A DNA stretch of 64,000 nt from a bacterium C-53 (GTDB lineage: Bacteria; Bacillota; Clostridia; Lachnospirales; Lachnospiraceae), in NCBI GenBank assembly GCA_003612525.1, contig RAZD01000019.1, positions 1-64,000 of the forward strand, read 5' to 3'. The position numbers were made by a program, and so were the translations under genes. Shown one piece after another: positions 18,514-27,194 of this stretch. How positions within the stretch are numbered: position 1 is the first letter of the stretch; each line of letters opens with the position of its first letter. The notes beneath the pieces were generated by a model, which had not been told where the DNA came from, ran no database searches, and worked only from the letters and a program-made list of their open reading frames with translations.

Positions 18514-18653
18514 AAATCAAATCTGCTCCTCATTTTCTATATTTTATAAATATGAATGGCAGACAGGAACAGTTCCCGAATGATTTTTGCGGATGTGATC
18601 GTGGAAAAAGAGTGTATTGGTCGGTTTTTGAATAGAATATGTCCGTTTATGAG

Positions 18654-18682
18654 TTGAAACAGGCGTGCGAAGACGGTATTAT
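18654..18682 (+). promoter_or_regulatory. Promoter of the MFS transporter gene
   Basis: TTGAAA (18654-18659), a 17-base spacer and TATTAT (18677-18682) lie 38 bases before the start. Confidence 0.6.
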
Positions 18683-18719
18683 TCTATTTATAAAGAAAAA
18701 AGTTCTGAGGAGGTTCTAT

Positions 18720-19898
18720 ATGAAAAACCAGTATAATAAAACGATTACGGCCTGCTTTGTGGGCTATATTGTTCAGGCAGTTGTAAATAATTTTGCGCCG
18801 CTCCTGTTTCTGACATTTCAGCGTACATATGGGATTCCGTTATCCCTGATTACAATGCTTGTCACGATTAATTTCGGTGTGCAGCTTCTGGTGGATATTC
18901 TTTCGGTAAGCGTTGTGGACAGAATCGGATACCGTGTGTCTATGGTGATTGCGCATATTTTTGCATCCGTTGGGCTTTTATCCCTAACGATACTCCCTGA
19001 AATGTTTGAGAGTCCGTTTGCCGGCATACTTCTTTCCGTGATTATTTATGCGATTGGAGGAGGTCTTCTGGAAGTGCTGGTAAGTCCTGTAATGGAGGCA
19101 TGCCCGTCTGACAATAAGGAGAAGGCAATGAGTATGCTGCATTCCTTTTACTGCTGGGGACATGTGGGCGTTGTGGCAATATCCACGCTCTTTTTTCAGA
19201 TATTCGGAATTGAAAACTGGAAGATACTGGCGGTTGTCTGGACGCTGATTCCCCTGTGTAATGCAGCTGCTTTTACAAAGGTGCCGATCGCATCGTTGAT
19301 GGAAGAAGGAGAAAAGGGGCTGGGAATCCGGGAATTGTTTCGCATGAAAATTTTCGTGATACTGTTTATAATGATGCTGTGTGCAGGCGCAAGCGAACAG
19401 GCAGTCAGCCAGTGGGCTTCGACGTTTGCAGAGATGGGGCTTGGTATTTCGAAGACCGCCGGCGATCTGGCGGGGCCGATGGCATTTGCCATATTAATGG
19501 GCCTGTCCAGAGCATATTACGGGAAATATGGGGATAAGATCAATCTAGACCGATTTATGGTCTGCAGTTGTATGCTTTGCATTGCCTCGTATTTTTGTAT
19601 CTCACTTATGCCGATGCCGCAGATCAGCCTGATTGCGTGTGCGGTGTGCGGGCTGTCCGTAGGGATTATGTGGCCAGGGACTTTCAGCAAAGCGTCGTCG
19701 GCGCTTCCACGCGGCGGAACCGCAATGTTTGCACTGTTAGCCCTGGGTGGTGATATCGGATGCTCCGGCGGACCTACGCTCGTTGGATTTGTATCAAGCA
19801 GGTTTGGCGATAATTTGAAAATGGGAATTTTAGCAGGCGTCGTCTTTCCGGTTCTGCTTTTAACCGGAATTCTGCTTTTAGGAAAAAAGGCGCGATGA
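18720..19898 (+). CDS. MFS transporter
   Basis: This 392-residue, roughly 12-helix major facilitator protein resembles the FucP/YbjJ-like branch. The cytoplasmic loop has DRIGYRVSM, and a conserved GHVGVV-type motif follows after helix five. The start at ATG 18720 is fixed by GAGGAGG at 18707-18713; an in-frame ATG at 18639 adds a non-hydrophobic 27-residue leader. It is monocistronic with its own promoter and terminator. No catabolic gene is adjacent, so neither substrate nor direction (sugar uptake or efflux) can be assigned. Confidence 0.82.
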   Translation: MKNQYNKTITACFVGYIVQAVVNNFAPLLFLTFQRTYGIPLSLITMLVTINFGVQLLVDILSVSVVDRIGYRVSMVIAHIFASVGLLSLTILPEMFESPFAGILLSVIIYAIGGGLLEVLVSPVMEACPSDNKEKAMSMLHSFYCWGHVGVVAISTLFFQIFGIENWKILAVVWTLIPLCNAAAFTKVPIASLMEEGEKGLGIRELFRMKIFVILFIMMLCAGASEQAVSQWASTFAEMGLGISKTAGDLAGPMAFAILMGLSRAYYGKYGDKINLDRFMVCSCMLCIASYFCISLMPMPQISLIACAVCGLSVGIMWPGTFSKASSALPRGGTAMFALLALGGDIGCSGGPTLVGFVSSRFGDNLKMGILAGVVFPVLLLTGILLLGKKAR

Positions 19899-19914
19899 AA
19901 TTTTCTGTATAAAG

Positions 19915-19974
19915 AAAGGGATGTCTTCTGTGTAAAAAAGGAGTTTTTTTGCGCAGAACTGACATCCCTTTTTC
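19915..19974 (+). terminator. Terminator after the MFS gene
   Basis: An 11-bp outer stem (19915-19925 with 19961-19971) is extended by inner pairing, and the 3' arm ends in a T run. The long arm structure suits an intrinsic terminator. Confidence 0.75.
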
Positions 19975-20044
19975 TTCGGATGCGATAGTATAATAAGTAA
20001 CGATATACCTTACCAATATTATGAAATCCGGAGGACATTGCTTC

Positions 20045-21748
20045 ATGAAGCTGAAAGGAAAGATTCTGGCACTGACTCTTGTGCCGGTAATAACACTGGG
20101 AGTGTTTATGATTCTGGTTGCTGCCGACAGAATTGCAAACGGCATCTATGATGAGGCTTATATTGGAATGCATGCGACTGCCCTTGCCGTGCGCGATATT
20201 TTTGAGGAGGGAAACAGTGGTACATATCATCTTGATGAAAACGGTGATCTGTGGAAGGGTGAGACTATGAACATTTCACAGGCGTTCGGTATTGTCGATC
20301 ACATCAAACAGAATACCGGAATGGAGGTTACAGTTTTCTGGGGTGATACAAGAGTTCTCACTTCGATTGTAAACGAAGAGGGTGAAAGGCAGATCAACAC
20401 AAATGCTTCAGAAGAAATTGTCAGCCGGGTGATGGAAAAAGGAGGGACATATCAGGAAAGAAATGTAGAGATTCTCGGCAGAAAATATATTGTATGCTAT
20501 ATCCCGGTTTATCAGGAAAATTCGAAAGAAAGTGTCGGGATGATTTTCCTCGGGACACCGCAGGAGAAGGTTTCTGTGGTAATCAACAGAGTTAGAGGAC
20601 AGTTTTTGGGTGTTATTTTATGCATGGTGGTTTTGGTTTCCCTGTGCGCGTATATTCTTGTGAGACGGATTGTTTCTGCTCTCAAAAAGAATATGGATAT
20701 GCTTGACAGTATTTCAAAAGGCATACTGGATATTGATGTCGAGAAGCGTATTTTGGACAGAAAAGATGAGATCGGAGATTTAGGAAGAGATATCTTAAAT
20801 CTCAAAGAGAAACTCCACAAAATCGTCACAAACATCCACGGGAAAAGTGATGCGCTCGGAAAGGAAACTTCCAGAATTGCAAAGATAGCCCGCAATGTGC
20901 ATCAGGTTATGGAGGAAGTGAACAATGCCGCGCAGGATATGGCGTCAAGCTGTCTGGCACAGGCGGAAGATATTGGCCATGCCAGTGCAAATGTTACCTC
21001 TATGGGCGATAAGATTGGACAGAATACGGAAGAGGTCAGGCAGCTTCATATGATTTCGGGTCGTATGAGAGAAGGTACAACAGTGGCATTGAGTCAGTTT
21101 TCGCAGTTAAATGAAGTGATGCGCAGCGTAAAGGAGGCCATTCACTTTCTGGCGGAGCAGACAGCGCTTACAAATGAATCGGTTGCAAAAATCAGTTCTG
21201 CCACGGAGCTGATTACAGCGATCGCGTCTCAGACCAACCTTTTGTCTTTAAATGCCAGCATTGAAGCCGCGCGCGCCGGCGAGCACGGCAGAGGGTTCGC
21301 AGTGGTTGCATCGGAAATCAGGCAGCTTGCGGAACAGTCAGACTGTGCAGCAGGCGAGATTCAGGCGATGATTGTAAGTCTGAACACGAATTCCGGTCAT
21401 ACGCTGGAGCGTGTGAAAGAAGTGCAGGGCATGATTAAGAGGCAGGAAGAAAATATGCAAAAGACAAATGAGATTTTCCGGGAGGTCTGTGACAATGTTG
21501 ATCAGTCTGCCGACAGTGCGAACATTATAATGGAAAATTCAGGTGAGCTGGAAGAGATTCGGGTAAATACGGCAGCAGCGGTGCAGGATTCCGCTGCGCT
21601 TTCCGAAGAGAATTCCGCAAGCATTGAGGAAGTTATGGCATCCATTGAGAATATTTACAGCGAGCTTGGGAATATTTCGGAAAAGACAGAATTTTTAAGC
21701 AGTTTGTCGCAGGAAATGGTGGAGAGCGTGGACGTTTTTCAGTTTTAA
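20045..21748 (+). CDS. Transmembrane methyl-accepting chemotaxis protein
   Basis: This 567-residue chemoreceptor has TM1 at residues 7-29, an extracytoplasmic Cache-like sensor (about 30-180), TM2 (about 188-210), HAMP (about 210-265) and a signalling coiled coil. The invariant tip [18 protein letters not shown] lies near residue 400. The sensor includes [12 protein letters not shown] and [12 protein letters not shown], typical of single-Cache domains binding small organic ligands. The start at ATG 20045 is set by CCGGAGG at 20028-20034; ATG 20021 is in frame but too close to any site. It is transcribed alone between terminators. Confidence 0.9.
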   Translation: MKLKGKILALTLVPVITLGVFMILVAADRIANGIYDEAYIGMHATALAVRDIFEEGNSGTYHLDENGDLWKGETMNISQAFGIVDHIKQNTGMEVTVFWGDTRVLTSIVNEEGERQINTNASEEIVSRVMEKGGTYQERNVEILGRKYIVCYIPVYQENSKESVGMIFLGTPQEKVSVVINRVRGQFLGVILCMVVLVSLCAYILVRRIVSALKKNMDMLDSISKGILDIDVEKRILDRKDEIGDLGRDILNLKEKLHKIVTNIHGKSDALGKETSRIAKIARNVHQVMEEVNNAAQDMASSCLAQAEDIGHASANVTSMGDKIGQNTEEVRQLHMISGRMREGTTVALSQFSQLNEVMRSVKEAIHFLAEQTALTNESVAKISSATELITAIASQTNLLSLNASIEAARAGEHGRGFAVVASEIRQLAEQSDCAAGEIQAMIVSLNTNSGHTLERVKEVQGMIKRQEENMQKTNEIFREVCDNVDQSADSANIIMENSGELEEIRVNTAAAVQDSAALSEENSASIEEVMASIENIYSELGNISEKTEFLSSLSQEMVESVDVFQF

Positions 21749-21770
21749 GTCTAAAATACAGATAGGAAGG

Positions 21771-21811
21771 AAAAGCATTCGGGGGTCAGTGTGAGCTTCG
21801 GATGCTTTTTC
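21771..21811 (+). terminator. Terminator after the chemoreceptor
   Basis: An 11-bp stem (21771-21781 with 21799-21809, one G·T pair), a 17-base loop and a T run. Confidence 0.8.
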
Positions 21812-21917
21812 TTAATGAATCAGGTCCGTCTGTGAAGAAAGTTCCTGTGCGGCAGGGAAGCTTATGACGGAGTGGAAAGAAGAAGTAATTCTTATGTATA
21901 GTAAATAAATGTAGTAG

Positions 21918-21946
21918 TTGCGGGGCTGGAAGATCTGTGTTATATT
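21918..21946 (+). promoter_or_regulatory. Promoter of the natAB-like operon
   Basis: TTGCGG (21918-21923), a 17-base spacer and TATATT (21941-21946), about 57 bases before the natA-like start. The rest of the 21812-22002 gap shows no other feature. Confidence 0.5.
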
Positions 21947-22002
21947 AAAACGGTATGAGGTCGAAAAGGAAACGGAGATTAAGAGAAAGGAACCCCTGAA
22001 AA

Positions 22003-22770
22003 TTGATTATAGCAGAAAATCTGATCAAAACATTTGTAAAAAATGAAAAGAAAAATAAAAAGATTGAGGTAAATGCGGTGGACGGACTTTCCCTGACTGT
22101 GAATGACGGGGAGATTGTAGGAATTCTTGGGCCGAACGGTGCAGGGAAGACGACGCTTCTTCGCATGATGTCAAAACTGATGAAACCGACAGAGGGCATG
22201 GTCAGGATTCGGATTGGGGAGGAGGAAATCTCTGATGATATCGAGGTAAAAAGACATATCGGATATCTCTCCAATAATACGAAACTGTATGGCCGGCTTT
22301 CACCGGGAGAACTGCTTCTGATGCTTGGCGTGATTTATGGAAAGACGGAAGCGGAAACCCGGAAGCGGATTAAGGAGATCAGTGAAATTCTTTCTATGGA
22401 ATCGTTTCTTGATAACCGGATTGAAAAATTGTCAACAGGCCAGACGCAGCGCGCGTCAATCGCAAGGTGCCTTGTACATGACCCGCAGATTTATATTTTC
22501 GATGAGCCGACACTTGGTCTTGATATTATAAGCAGTGCGTCAATCATCGATTTTATGAAGGGAGAGCGGGAGCGGGGGAAGACGGTCTTATATTCTACTC
22601 ATTACATGGAGGAAGCGGAGTATCTCTGCGACAGAATTGCCCTGATTCATCGTGGGAAAATTATTCGTGAGGGGACACCGGATGCGCTTAAAGAGCAGAC
22701 CGGAAAGGAAAATCTTCGGGATATTTTTTCCGAACTGATTCGTGAGGAGGGAATGACGAATGGATATTAA
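22003..22770 (+). CDS. natA: ABC transporter ATPase, NatA-like
   Basis: This 255-residue ATPase of the NatA/DrrA family has Walker A GPNGAGKTT (about residues 43-51), signature LSTGQTQR, Walker B IYIFDEPT and H-loop STHYMEEAE. NatAB systems export Na+ or other small substrates and answer membrane stress. The start is TTG 22003 with AGAAAGGA upstream; no ATG fits the conserved N-terminus. The 3' end overlaps the permease start by 11 bases, so the two are translationally coupled. The gene name is by family and partner, not by proven substrate. Confidence 0.85.
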   Translation: MIIAENLIKTFVKNEKKNKKIEVNAVDGLSLTVNDGEIVGILGPNGAGKTTLLRMMSKLMKPTEGMVRIRIGEEEISDDIEVKRHIGYLSNNTKLYGRLSPGELLLMLGVIYGKTEAETRKRIKEISEILSMESFLDNRIEKLSTGQTQRASIARCLVHDPQIYIFDEPTLGLDIISSASIIDFMKGERERGKTVLYSTHYMEEAEYLCDRIALIHRGKIIREGTPDALKEQTGKENLRDIFSELIREEGMTNGY

Positions 22771-24802
22771 GATCATTAAGACGCTGGTGAAGAGAGAACT
22801 GCTTGATGTGTTCCGGGACAGGAAAACCGTGTTTATGATGCTGTTTCTGCCGGTGATTTTGTATCCGCTTATTTTTATCGGCGCAATGCAGATAGTGTCC
22901 GTCATATCGTCAAGTATGGGGGAGCAAAATTACAGGGTTGTGATAGATGCAGAGGATGACGATGCATTTGCAAAGCAGCTGAAGCAGAGACAGGAAACAG
23001 AAACATATTCATTGGTTATAGTGGATCCGCAAAGCATTGATGATTATGAGACGTCATTAAATAATGAGGATATAGACGTCTATATTTCCGGGAACATGCA
23101 GGGCGGAAAGATGCAGTATGATGTCTATTATCTCTCATCCGTGACAAATTCCTCTTATATGGCCGATCTTGTCATGGATGCATTTGACGATTACCGTGAG
23201 GAAATGACGAGGCAGCGTGTGGAGGCGGCAGGGATGAATGTACATGAGGTTCTTGAACCTGTCCGGTATGCAGAACATGATATTGCAAGCAATGAGCAGT
23301 CGCTTGGCAGCCTGATGGGGTCAATCCTGCCTTTTATGCTGCTCACGAGCCTGATGACGGGGACTTCGTATCCGGCAGTCGATACAACGGCGGGAGAGCG
23401 TGAAAGGGGGACGCTGGAAACGATTCTTACGCTGCCTGTAACAAACCGGCAGTTGATTCTGTCAAAGTTTATCACGGTGGCATTCACCGGCATTATAACT
23501 GCGCTTTTAAATATTCTGTCAATGGGTGGCATTGCCTTTTATATGTATCAGGTTATGGATATGCAGACGGGTGTGGAATCGTTTGATATGGCCAAGTTTG
23601 TGCCTGCGATTTTTGTATGCGTTCTCTGCATCTTTGCTTTTTCATTATTTATCAGTGCGGTACTGATGTGTGTGGCATCTTTTGCGAAAAGCAGCAGGGA
23701 AGCAAATAATTTTATTGCGCCAATGACAATGGCCGTGATGTTTACGGGATATATCAGTTTTATTCCGAATATCGAGCTTACGCCGGCAATGGCAATGGTG
23801 CCGGCGGCAAATATCTGCCTGTTAATTAAAAATATGCTGATGTTTAAGGTGGATTATGGTTCGATAATTCTGGTGCTTTTGAGCAATGTGGCGTATGCGG
23901 CGGCGGCCATACTCTTTTTAAACAGAATTTATGACAGTGAGGCTATTTTGTTTCCGGATGGACGGGGCGGTTTGCAGGTTTTTGAAAAAAGGACGAATCT
24001 TAAGAAAGGCGGAGTGCCTACGACTTCGGATGTCGTTTTTGTCATTGTGGTAACGCTTCTGCTCATAATCTATGCAGGAAGTATACTGCAAATTAAATTT
24101 GGTCTGGCCGGTCTTTTCCTGACGCAGATGATTCTGCTTCTTGTTCCGTTAGGAACCGTTATTTACACGAAAAGGGATATTTGCCTGACCTATGGGCTGC
24201 ACAGGGCAAGAATAACCGATTTTGTGGGCGGCGCATTTCTTGCGGTAGGGATGCTTTTGGTAAATCTGCTGATATCGATGGCTATGATTGCGCTGTTTCC
24301 TGAAAGTGCACAAAATATCGGGGAGAGTTTTTTGACGGTTTTGGGTGATAATATGTGGAGCGCTTTGGCAGTGATTGCGCTGGCTCCGGCCATTTGTGAG
24401 GAAATGCTGTTTCGTGGGATGATTTTGCATTCTCTTAAGGCGAAGTACCGTCTCTCATCTGCTGTAATTACCACGGCCGTTTTGTTTGGATTCTACCATA
24501 TGAGTCTGGTGAAATTTCTGCCGACAGGTATTCTGGGAGTCGTTCTTTGTCTGGTGGTTCTTCACACAGGGAGCATTTACCCTGCAATGGTGATGCATTT
24601 TCTGAACAATGCGCTGAGTGTGGTCATTTCCTACTACCCGGTTCAGGTTGGAAAGATGTTTCCAATATTGGTGAAGGAACCTCTCGGAGGTTTCGACATG
24701 TTTCTTCTTGCCGGTGCAGGGCTTGTCCTGTGCCTGATCGGAGGAGCTGTGCTCTCATTTTCGGGCAGACAAAGAGAGGACAGATCTCTGGGAGAGGGCT
24801 AA
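22760..24802 (+). CDS. NatB-like ABC-2 permease fused to a CPBP intramembrane protease domain
   Basis: This 680-residue membrane protein combines two modules. Residues 1 to about 400 form an ABC-2/NatB permease: an N-terminal helix, a large outside loop (30-180), then five or so helices including GERERGTLETILTLPV. Residues about 430-670 are a CPBP (CAAX protease/bacteriocin-processing) membrane domain with motif 1 EEMLFRG, motif 2 FGFYHMS and motif 3 HFLNNALS, all plausible catalytic metal ligands. The fusion is known in Firmicutes annotation, but its role is unexplained: processing or protection against peptides are possibilities. Coupled to the upstream NatA-like ATPase. Confidence 0.85.
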   Translation: MDIKIIKTLVKRELLDVFRDRKTVFMMLFLPVILYPLIFIGAMQIVSVISSSMGEQNYRVVIDAEDDDAFAKQLKQRQETETYSLVIVDPQSIDDYETSLNNEDIDVYISGNMQGGKMQYDVYYLSSVTNSSYMADLVMDAFDDYREEMTRQRVEAAGMNVHEVLEPVRYAEHDIASNEQSLGSLMGSILPFMLLTSLMTGTSYPAVDTTAGERERGTLETILTLPVTNRQLILSKFITVAFTGIITALLNILSMGGIAFYMYQVMDMQTGVESFDMAKFVPAIFVCVLCIFAFSLFISAVLMCVASFAKSSREANNFIAPMTMAVMFTGYISFIPNIELTPAMAMVPAANICLLIKNMLMFKVDYGSIILVLLSNVAYAAAAILFLNRIYDSEAILFPDGRGGLQVFEKRTNLKKGGVPTTSDVVFVIVVTLLLIIYAGSILQIKFGLAGLFLTQMILLLVPLGTVIYTKRDICLTYGLHRARITDFVGGAFLAVGMLLVNLLISMAMIALFPESAQNIGESFLTVLGDNMWSALAVIALAPAICEEMLFRGMILHSLKAKYRLSSAVITTAVLFGFYHMSLVKFLPTGILGVVLCLVVLHTGSIYPAMVMHFLNNALSVVISYYPVQVGKMFPILVKEPLGGFDMFLLAGAGLVLCLIGGAVLSFSGRQREDRSLGEG

Positions 24803-24835
24803 TATAACAGTGATATGACGCAGGAGGAAAGAAAT

Positions 24836-25234
24836 ATGGAATGGGTAGAGAGATTGAATGAAGCGGTTGCAAACGGGACCATTGAGAAACTTGCGGCGAT
24901 GATGGATACGCCGCCGTTCGGACTTCTGGGAGTCAGTGCGTGTGACGATGCAGAGCAGTGGAAGTATTTTATTGCGGTATCTACATCGAAAGAATGGAAA
25001 GAATTTGAGGAATATACGGTTCCTGCATCCACATGGGCAATTTTTCCGGGAAGCGGGACGAATCAGTCAATTCAGGAGCTGGAGCGCCGTATCATTACCG
25101 AATGGCTGCCGACTTCGGGATATGAGTATGCCGATGCGCCGGACATTGAGGTTTATATAAGTCCGGGCCCACAGAATGCGCAGTATGAAGTCTGGATACC
25201 GGTACGCGTTGCTGCCGGCAGCCGTACCGAATAG
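24836..25234 (+). CDS. Stand-alone GyrI-like effector-binding domain protein
   Basis: This 132-residue soluble protein matches the GyrI-like small-molecule-binding domain (SOUL/AraC effector-binding fold). The core FGLLGVSACDD, then WAIFPGSG, then EVYISPGPQNAQYEVWIPV is characteristic. These domains usually sit behind an AraC-type DNA-binding domain; here the DNA-binding part is absent, with only MEWVERLNEAVANGTIE before the core. The start is ATG 24836 with AGGAGG eight bases upstream; an ATG at 24815 is also in frame. It is 33 bp downstream of the NatB-CPBP gene and probably co-transcribed. It may bind a cationic drug or metabolite. Confidence 0.75.
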   Translation: MEWVERLNEAVANGTIEKLAAMMDTPPFGLLGVSACDDAEQWKYFIAVSTSKEWKEFEEYTVPASTWAIFPGSGTNQSIQELERRIITEWLPTSGYEYADAPDIEVYISPGPQNAQYEVWIPVRVAAGSRTE

Positions 25235-25288
25235 AGGACAGATTGGTTCCGGCGTCAGCCGGAAGAGATATTTTTGTAAAACAGGGGA

Positions 25289-25317
25289 TTGACAGAGCTC
25301 TCAAATGAAGTTATATT
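25289..25317 (+). promoter_or_regulatory. Promoter of the ABC-F attenuator transcript
   Basis: TTGACA (25289-25294), exactly 17 bases and TATATT (25312-25317), placing transcription start near 25324 and leaving a leader of about 285 bases before the ABC-F gene. Confidence 0.8.
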
Positions 25318-25349
25318 AATAGTATCAATTTGGAAAATGAGGTGAAAAG

Positions 25350-25373
25350 ATGATTTATACTTCTTGCATATAA
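25350..25373 (+). CDS. Candidate leader peptide MIYTSCI
   Basis: A seven-codon ORF (MIYTSCI, stop TAA) has GAGGTG at 25339-25344, five bases before its ATG, only about 25 bases after the predicted transcription start. Its 3' half (25360-25369) forms one arm of a 10-bp hairpin with 25420-25429. Such tiny ORFs in front of ABC-F or erm genes are stalled on by antibiotic-bound ribosomes. Function is inferred from position and structure. Confidence 0.65.
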   Translation: MIYTSCI

Positions 25374-25387
25374 GAGAGAATTATAGG

Positions 25388-25420
25388 ATGGCATTTTATT
25401 GTATAGATTGCCATGTCTGA
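25388..25420 (+). CDS. Possible second leader mini-ORF MAFYCIDCHV
   Basis: A ten-codon ORF (MAFYCIDCHV, stop TGA) lies inside the leader hairpin. A weak GAGAG site ends nine bases before the ATG. ATGGCA at its start pairs with TGCCAT at 25409-25414, so it would be buried unless translation of the first mini-ORF changes folding. It could equally be chance. Confidence 0.35.
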   Translation: MAFYCIDCHV

Positions 25421-25500
25421 TGCAAGAAGGTTATACGTCTACACACATCTGTTATATAGTGTCATTCGGGTTCTTTGTGGATGATAAAAAGTGTTGTGGT

Positions 25501-25531
25501 AAGCTGCGGAAATTACTTTCTGTGGCTTTTT
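25501..25531 (+). terminator. Attenuator terminator in the ABC-F leader
   Basis: A 12-bp stem (25501-25512 with 25517-25528, four G·T pairs) with a TTAC loop and a T tract lies 80 bases upstream of the ABC-F start and downstream of the promoter. It has no gene to terminate other than the leader, which points to regulated premature termination. Confidence 0.7.
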
Positions 25532-25610
25532 GCCGTTTCAGGGTCATTGATTATAAAATCAATTTCCTTCTGCACAGACGTGTCAACGTGTTTTAAGGAG
25601 GAATTCAATT

Positions 25611-27071
25611 ATGTCGATGATTAAAATAGAAAATCTTACATTTTCTTATCCCACAAGCTATGATCCTGTTTTTGAAAATGTCAGTTTTCAGATTGATACG
25701 GACTGGAAACTGGCATTTGTAGGGAGAAACGGCAGAGGGAAGACGACACTGTTACATCTGCTGCTCGGACAATATGAATACAGCGGGAGGATTCTTTCAT
25801 CGGTGGAGTTTGATTATTTCCCCTATCCGGTTGAGGATAAGAGCCGATTGACGCAGGATATACTACAGGAAATCTGTCCGGCGGCGGAGGAATGGGAGAT
25901 TATGCGTGAATTATCCTGTCTGGATGTGGATACGGACGTACTGTGGAGGCCGTTTGAAACACTTTCAAATGGAGAGCGGACAAAGGCACTGCTGGCGGCG
26001 CTCTTTTTGAATGAAGGTCATTTCCTGCTAATCGATGAGCCGACCAATCATCTGGATACACAGGCAAGAGAGCTGGTTTCGTCATATTTAAAGAAGAAAA
26101 AAGGATTTATTCTGGTATCGCATGACCGGTGTTTTCTGGATGGGTGTGTCGATCATGTATTATCGCTTAACAAGGCGGATATTGAGGTACAGAGCGGGAA
26201 TTTTTCTTCTTTTATGGAGAATTTTAAACGGCAGCAGGATTTTGAAGAAGCGAAAAATCAGCGGCTTCAAAAGGATATCGGGCGTTTGCAACAGGCGGCA
26301 AAACGTACCGCCGTCTGGTCTGACCGTGTGGAAGCGTCGAAAATCGGGGCCTACGACAAGGGATATGTGGGGCATAAGGCGGCAAAGATGATGAAGCGTG
26401 CGAAGGCTGTGGAGGCCAGACAGAAACAGGCGGCCGAGGAGAAGTCGCTGTTGCTTAAAAACGTGGAAACTGCCGAGGAATTGAAAGTGATTCCGCTTGA
26501 ATATCATACGGATATTCTGGCAGGATTCTCAGAAATTGCGGTGTATTATGGTGAAAAGAGAGTCTTTGACCCGGTTACTTTTCAGGTGCAAAGAGGCGAT
26601 CGCATTGTGCTTGACGGGAAGAACGGAAGCGGCAAAAGCAGTCTTTTAAAGCTTCTGACGGGGCAGCAAATCGAATATACGGGCAGACTGTCCGTGGGTT
26701 CGGGACTTGTGATTTCTTATGTGCCGCAGGATACTTCTTATCTTACGGGAACGCTTTCCGAACTGGCAGAGCGAAGTCATATTGATGAGAGCTTACTGAA
26801 AGCGGTTCTTCGAAAAATGGACTTTGAGAGGGTGCAGTTTGAGAAGGATATGGCAGAGTTTTCGGAAGGACAGAAGAAAAAGGCTCTGATTGCAAAGAGC
26901 CTGTGTGAAAGGGCGCATCTGTATATATGGGATGAACCGCTGAACTTTATTGATGTTTATTCACGTATGCAGATTGAGCGGCTGATTCAGGCATTTGCGC
27001 CTACGATGATCTTTGTGGAACATGATCGTGCGTTTCAGGAGGAAATTGCGACGAAAGTAATCACACTGTAA
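25611..27071 (+). CDS. ABC-F ribosomal protection protein (Lsa/Vga-like)
   Basis: This 486-residue soluble protein has two ABC ATPase domains and no membrane segments. Domain 1 has GRNGRGKTT, LSNGERTK and LLIDEPTNHLD. Domain 2 has GKNGSGKSS, FSEGQKKK and a degenerate Walker B, YIWDEPLNFID. The inter-domain linker (about residues 195-280) is long and charged, as in antibiotic-resistance ABC-F proteins that enter the ribosomal E site and displace lincosamides, streptogramin A or pleuromutilins. Length and motifs fit the Lsa/Vga group. AAGGAGG at 25597-25603 precedes ATG 25611. The upstream attenuator supports antibiotic-inducible expression. The exact drug profile is not predictable. Confidence 0.88.
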   Translation: MSMIKIENLTFSYPTSYDPVFENVSFQIDTDWKLAFVGRNGRGKTTLLHLLLGQYEYSGRILSSVEFDYFPYPVEDKSRLTQDILQEICPAAEEWEIMRELSCLDVDTDVLWRPFETLSNGERTKALLAALFLNEGHFLLIDEPTNHLDTQARELVSSYLKKKKGFILVSHDRCFLDGCVDHVLSLNKADIEVQSGNFSSFMENFKRQQDFEEAKNQRLQKDIGRLQQAAKRTAVWSDRVEASKIGAYDKGYVGHKAAKMMKRAKAVEARQKQAAEEKSLLLKNVETAEELKVIPLEYHTDILAGFSEIAVYYGEKRVFDPVTFQVQRGDRIVLDGKNGSGKSSLLKLLTGQQIEYTGRLSVGSGLVISYVPQDTSYLTGTLSELAERSHIDESLLKAVLRKMDFERVQFEKDMAEFSEGQKKKALIAKSLCERAHLYIWDEPLNFIDVYSRMQIERLIQAFAPTMIFVEHDRAFQEEIATKVITL

Positions 27072-27110
27072 GATGAATCTGGAAAATACGGAAATATGGA
27101 GGTAATTAGA

Positions 27111-27194
27111 TTGAAAAATCAGGATTTTTCAATCGCCAAATTTGTGCTGACGCCCCAATTTGCAGGCTGTTGGCAGCATGGAGGATTAGGATGA
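27111..27194 (+). CDS. 27-codon ORF translationally coupled to the isomerase gene
   Basis: A TTG-started ORF of 27 codons with GGAGG at 27098-27102 ends in TGA, which overlaps the ATG of the next gene as ATGA (27191-27194). It encodes a peptide beginning MKNQDFSIAKFVLTPQF that I do not recognise. The good ribosome site and the overlapping stop-start suggest a coupling or leader ORF. It could be a remnant of a longer gene. Confidence 0.45.
   Translation: MKNQDFSIAKFVLTPQFAGCWQHGGLG

Noticed and set aside
25399-25596. 65-residue open frame in the ABC-F leader
   Set aside because: TTG start without a ribosome site; it runs through the attenuator hairpins and has no family character.
27111-27132. 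10-bp perfect inverted repeat read as a terminator
   Set aside because: The loop is only two bases, there is no T run, and it lies inside the coupled small ORF at its start; more likely incidental or a translation-control hairpin.
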